Assembly: GCF_002797935.1 (NCBI RefSeq)
Contig: NZ_PGER01000001.1
Location: 4,340,001-4,404,000 of the forward strand
DNA: 64,000 nucleotides
Origin: Flavobacterium sp. 1
Lineage (GTDB): Bacteria > Bacteroidota > Bacteroidia > Flavobacteriales > Flavobacteriaceae
Reading direction: 5' to 3'
Within the stretch, counting starts at the first letter, position 1; each line of letters opens with the position of its first letter. A model generated the notes under the pieces. The model did no database searches. It saw only the letters and a list, made by a program, of their open reading frames with translations, and was not told the origin of the DNA. A program made the translations under genes and the position numbers. Below are positions 63,479 through 64,000 of the stretch, piece by piece.

Positions 63479-63585
63479 GATTTAGAATTTTGTAAATTTA
63501 TGTTTTAAAAAGAGCTGTAATTTTATCTTTTAGGGTGTATATTTTTATTTTCAGCCATTAGATTCCCTAAAAAAGTCTATTAAAA

Positions 63586-64000
63586 TTATTTATGGTTTTC
63601 GTGTTCTTCCAAGTCTTTTTGCAGATCTAAAGTTCTAAATCCAGGTAATTTGATTCCAGTAAAAATCACTACCAATAGTGTCATGCTTCCGCCAAAAACA
63701 ACTGCCGAAACTGCTCCCATTAATTTTGCTGTCAATCCGCTTTCAAAAGCTCCCAACTCGTTGGAAGAACCAACAAAAATCGAATTCACTGCCGAAACTC
63801 TGCCTCTCATGTGATCGGGTGTTTTGAGCTGTAAAATCGTTTGGCGGATCACTACCGAAATTCCATCGGCAACACCACTGAAAAACAGTGCAAATACAGA
63901 CAGCCAAAACCAAGGCGAAAGGCCAAAAACAATAATACATACTCCAAAAGCAAAAATCGCCGACAGTAATTTGATTCCTGCATTTTTATAAAAAGGAAGA
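63586..64000 (-). CDS. MFS exporter, C-terminal part only
   Basis: The frame is open from the window edge to the stop at 63586, about 137 residues. Three TM segments are seen ('KLLSAIFAFGVCIIVFGLSP', 'WFWLSVFALFFSGVADGISV' and 'LMGAVSAVVFGGSMTLLVVI'), with the conserved cytoplasmic loop 'VVIRQTILQLKTPDHMRGRV' followed by 'SAVNSIFVGSSNELGAFESG'. This loop is typical of the EntS/enterobactin-exporter-like MFS group. The end 'FRTLDLQKDLEEHENHK' is cytoplasmic. The substrate is unknown. The front half lies beyond the window. Confidence 0.92.
   Translation of the reverse strand, partial: LPFYKNAGIKLLSAIFAFGVCIIVFGLSPWFWLSVFALFFSGVADGISVVIRQTILQLKTPDHMRGRVSAVNSIFVGSSNELGAFESGLTAKLMGAVSAVVFGGSMTLLVVIFTGIKLPGFRTLDLQKDLEEHENHK

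Overview
The window is a low-GC, AT-rich stretch of a Flavobacteriaceae chromosome, most likely Flavobacterium or a close relative. Supporting signs are Bacteroidota-type promoters (TTG plus TAnnTTTG, with almost no Shine-Dalgarno sequences), a TonB receptor with a carboxypeptidase-like N-terminal domain, a PID-CTERM protein, a GH97 glucosidase, long-form IleS, and several families of hairpin-forming intergenic repeats. I ran no database search. Family names rest on recognition of motifs and gene order.

Region 1 (1-18950, minus strand) is a nearly complete extracellular contractile injection system (eCIS, the phage-tail-like PVC/Afp/AlgoCIS class). It reads away from ileS in this order: Pvc16-like cap, sheath, two tube proteins, DUF5908 miniprotein, LysM tube-initiator (Pvc7-like), VgrG-like spike, PAAR tip, gp25-like wedge, baseplate J-like Pvc11, Pvc12-like wedge split by a frameshift in an A7 run, a 991-aa protein with a PKD-like end, a 188-aa unknown, the CIS tape-measure protein, and the start of an eCIS-core (DUF4157-type) protein cut by the window edge. 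The AAA+ ATPase and a recognisable fibre are not seen and may lie to the left.

Region 2 (19089-32891) is housekeeping: ileS, a DksA-like gene and lspA; then 525 bp of palindromic repeats, a small lipoprotein, 5-formyl-THF cyclo-ligase overlapping a PLP decarboxylase, an aspartoacylase-family gene, uvrC and a patatin/outer-membrane-barrel protein. Region 3 (31734-37489) holds homogentisate dioxygenase and 4-HPP dioxygenase (tyrosine breakdown), a candidate small RNA, then DUF3108, tryptophan 2,3-dioxygenase and a lipoprotein M23 peptidase. Region 4 (37810-45557) has pgi, a TonB receptor, a membrane protein, rlpA, a CYTH protein and dinB.

Region 5 (45683-49798, minus) is the conserved circularly permuted ATP-grasp / alpha-E / transglutaminase cluster, here with two small unknown ORFs between ATP-grasp and alpha-E. 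One of these carries a degraded copy of the alpha-E 5' end. Gene remnants follow (50092-50750), then a LolC/E-type permease, rbfA and methylmalonyl-CoA epimerase.

Region 6 (53185-54436) is a tRNA(CAU) followed by a 1,177-bp insertion bounded by a 43-bp direct repeat of the tRNA 3' part. It carries one two-TM gene and no integrase: a very small tRNA-targeted element. Region 7 (54749-60667) has a PID-CTERM protein, ribE, pdxA, yceD-rpmF-fabH-accB-accC, with accC frameshifted in an A6 run near its start. The window ends with a GH97 glucosidase and the C-terminal part of an MFS exporter.

Two genes (the Pvc12-like gene and the normally essential accC) are each broken by one missing A in an A-run. 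This shared pattern points to sequence error first, and to slippage or genuine mutation second.
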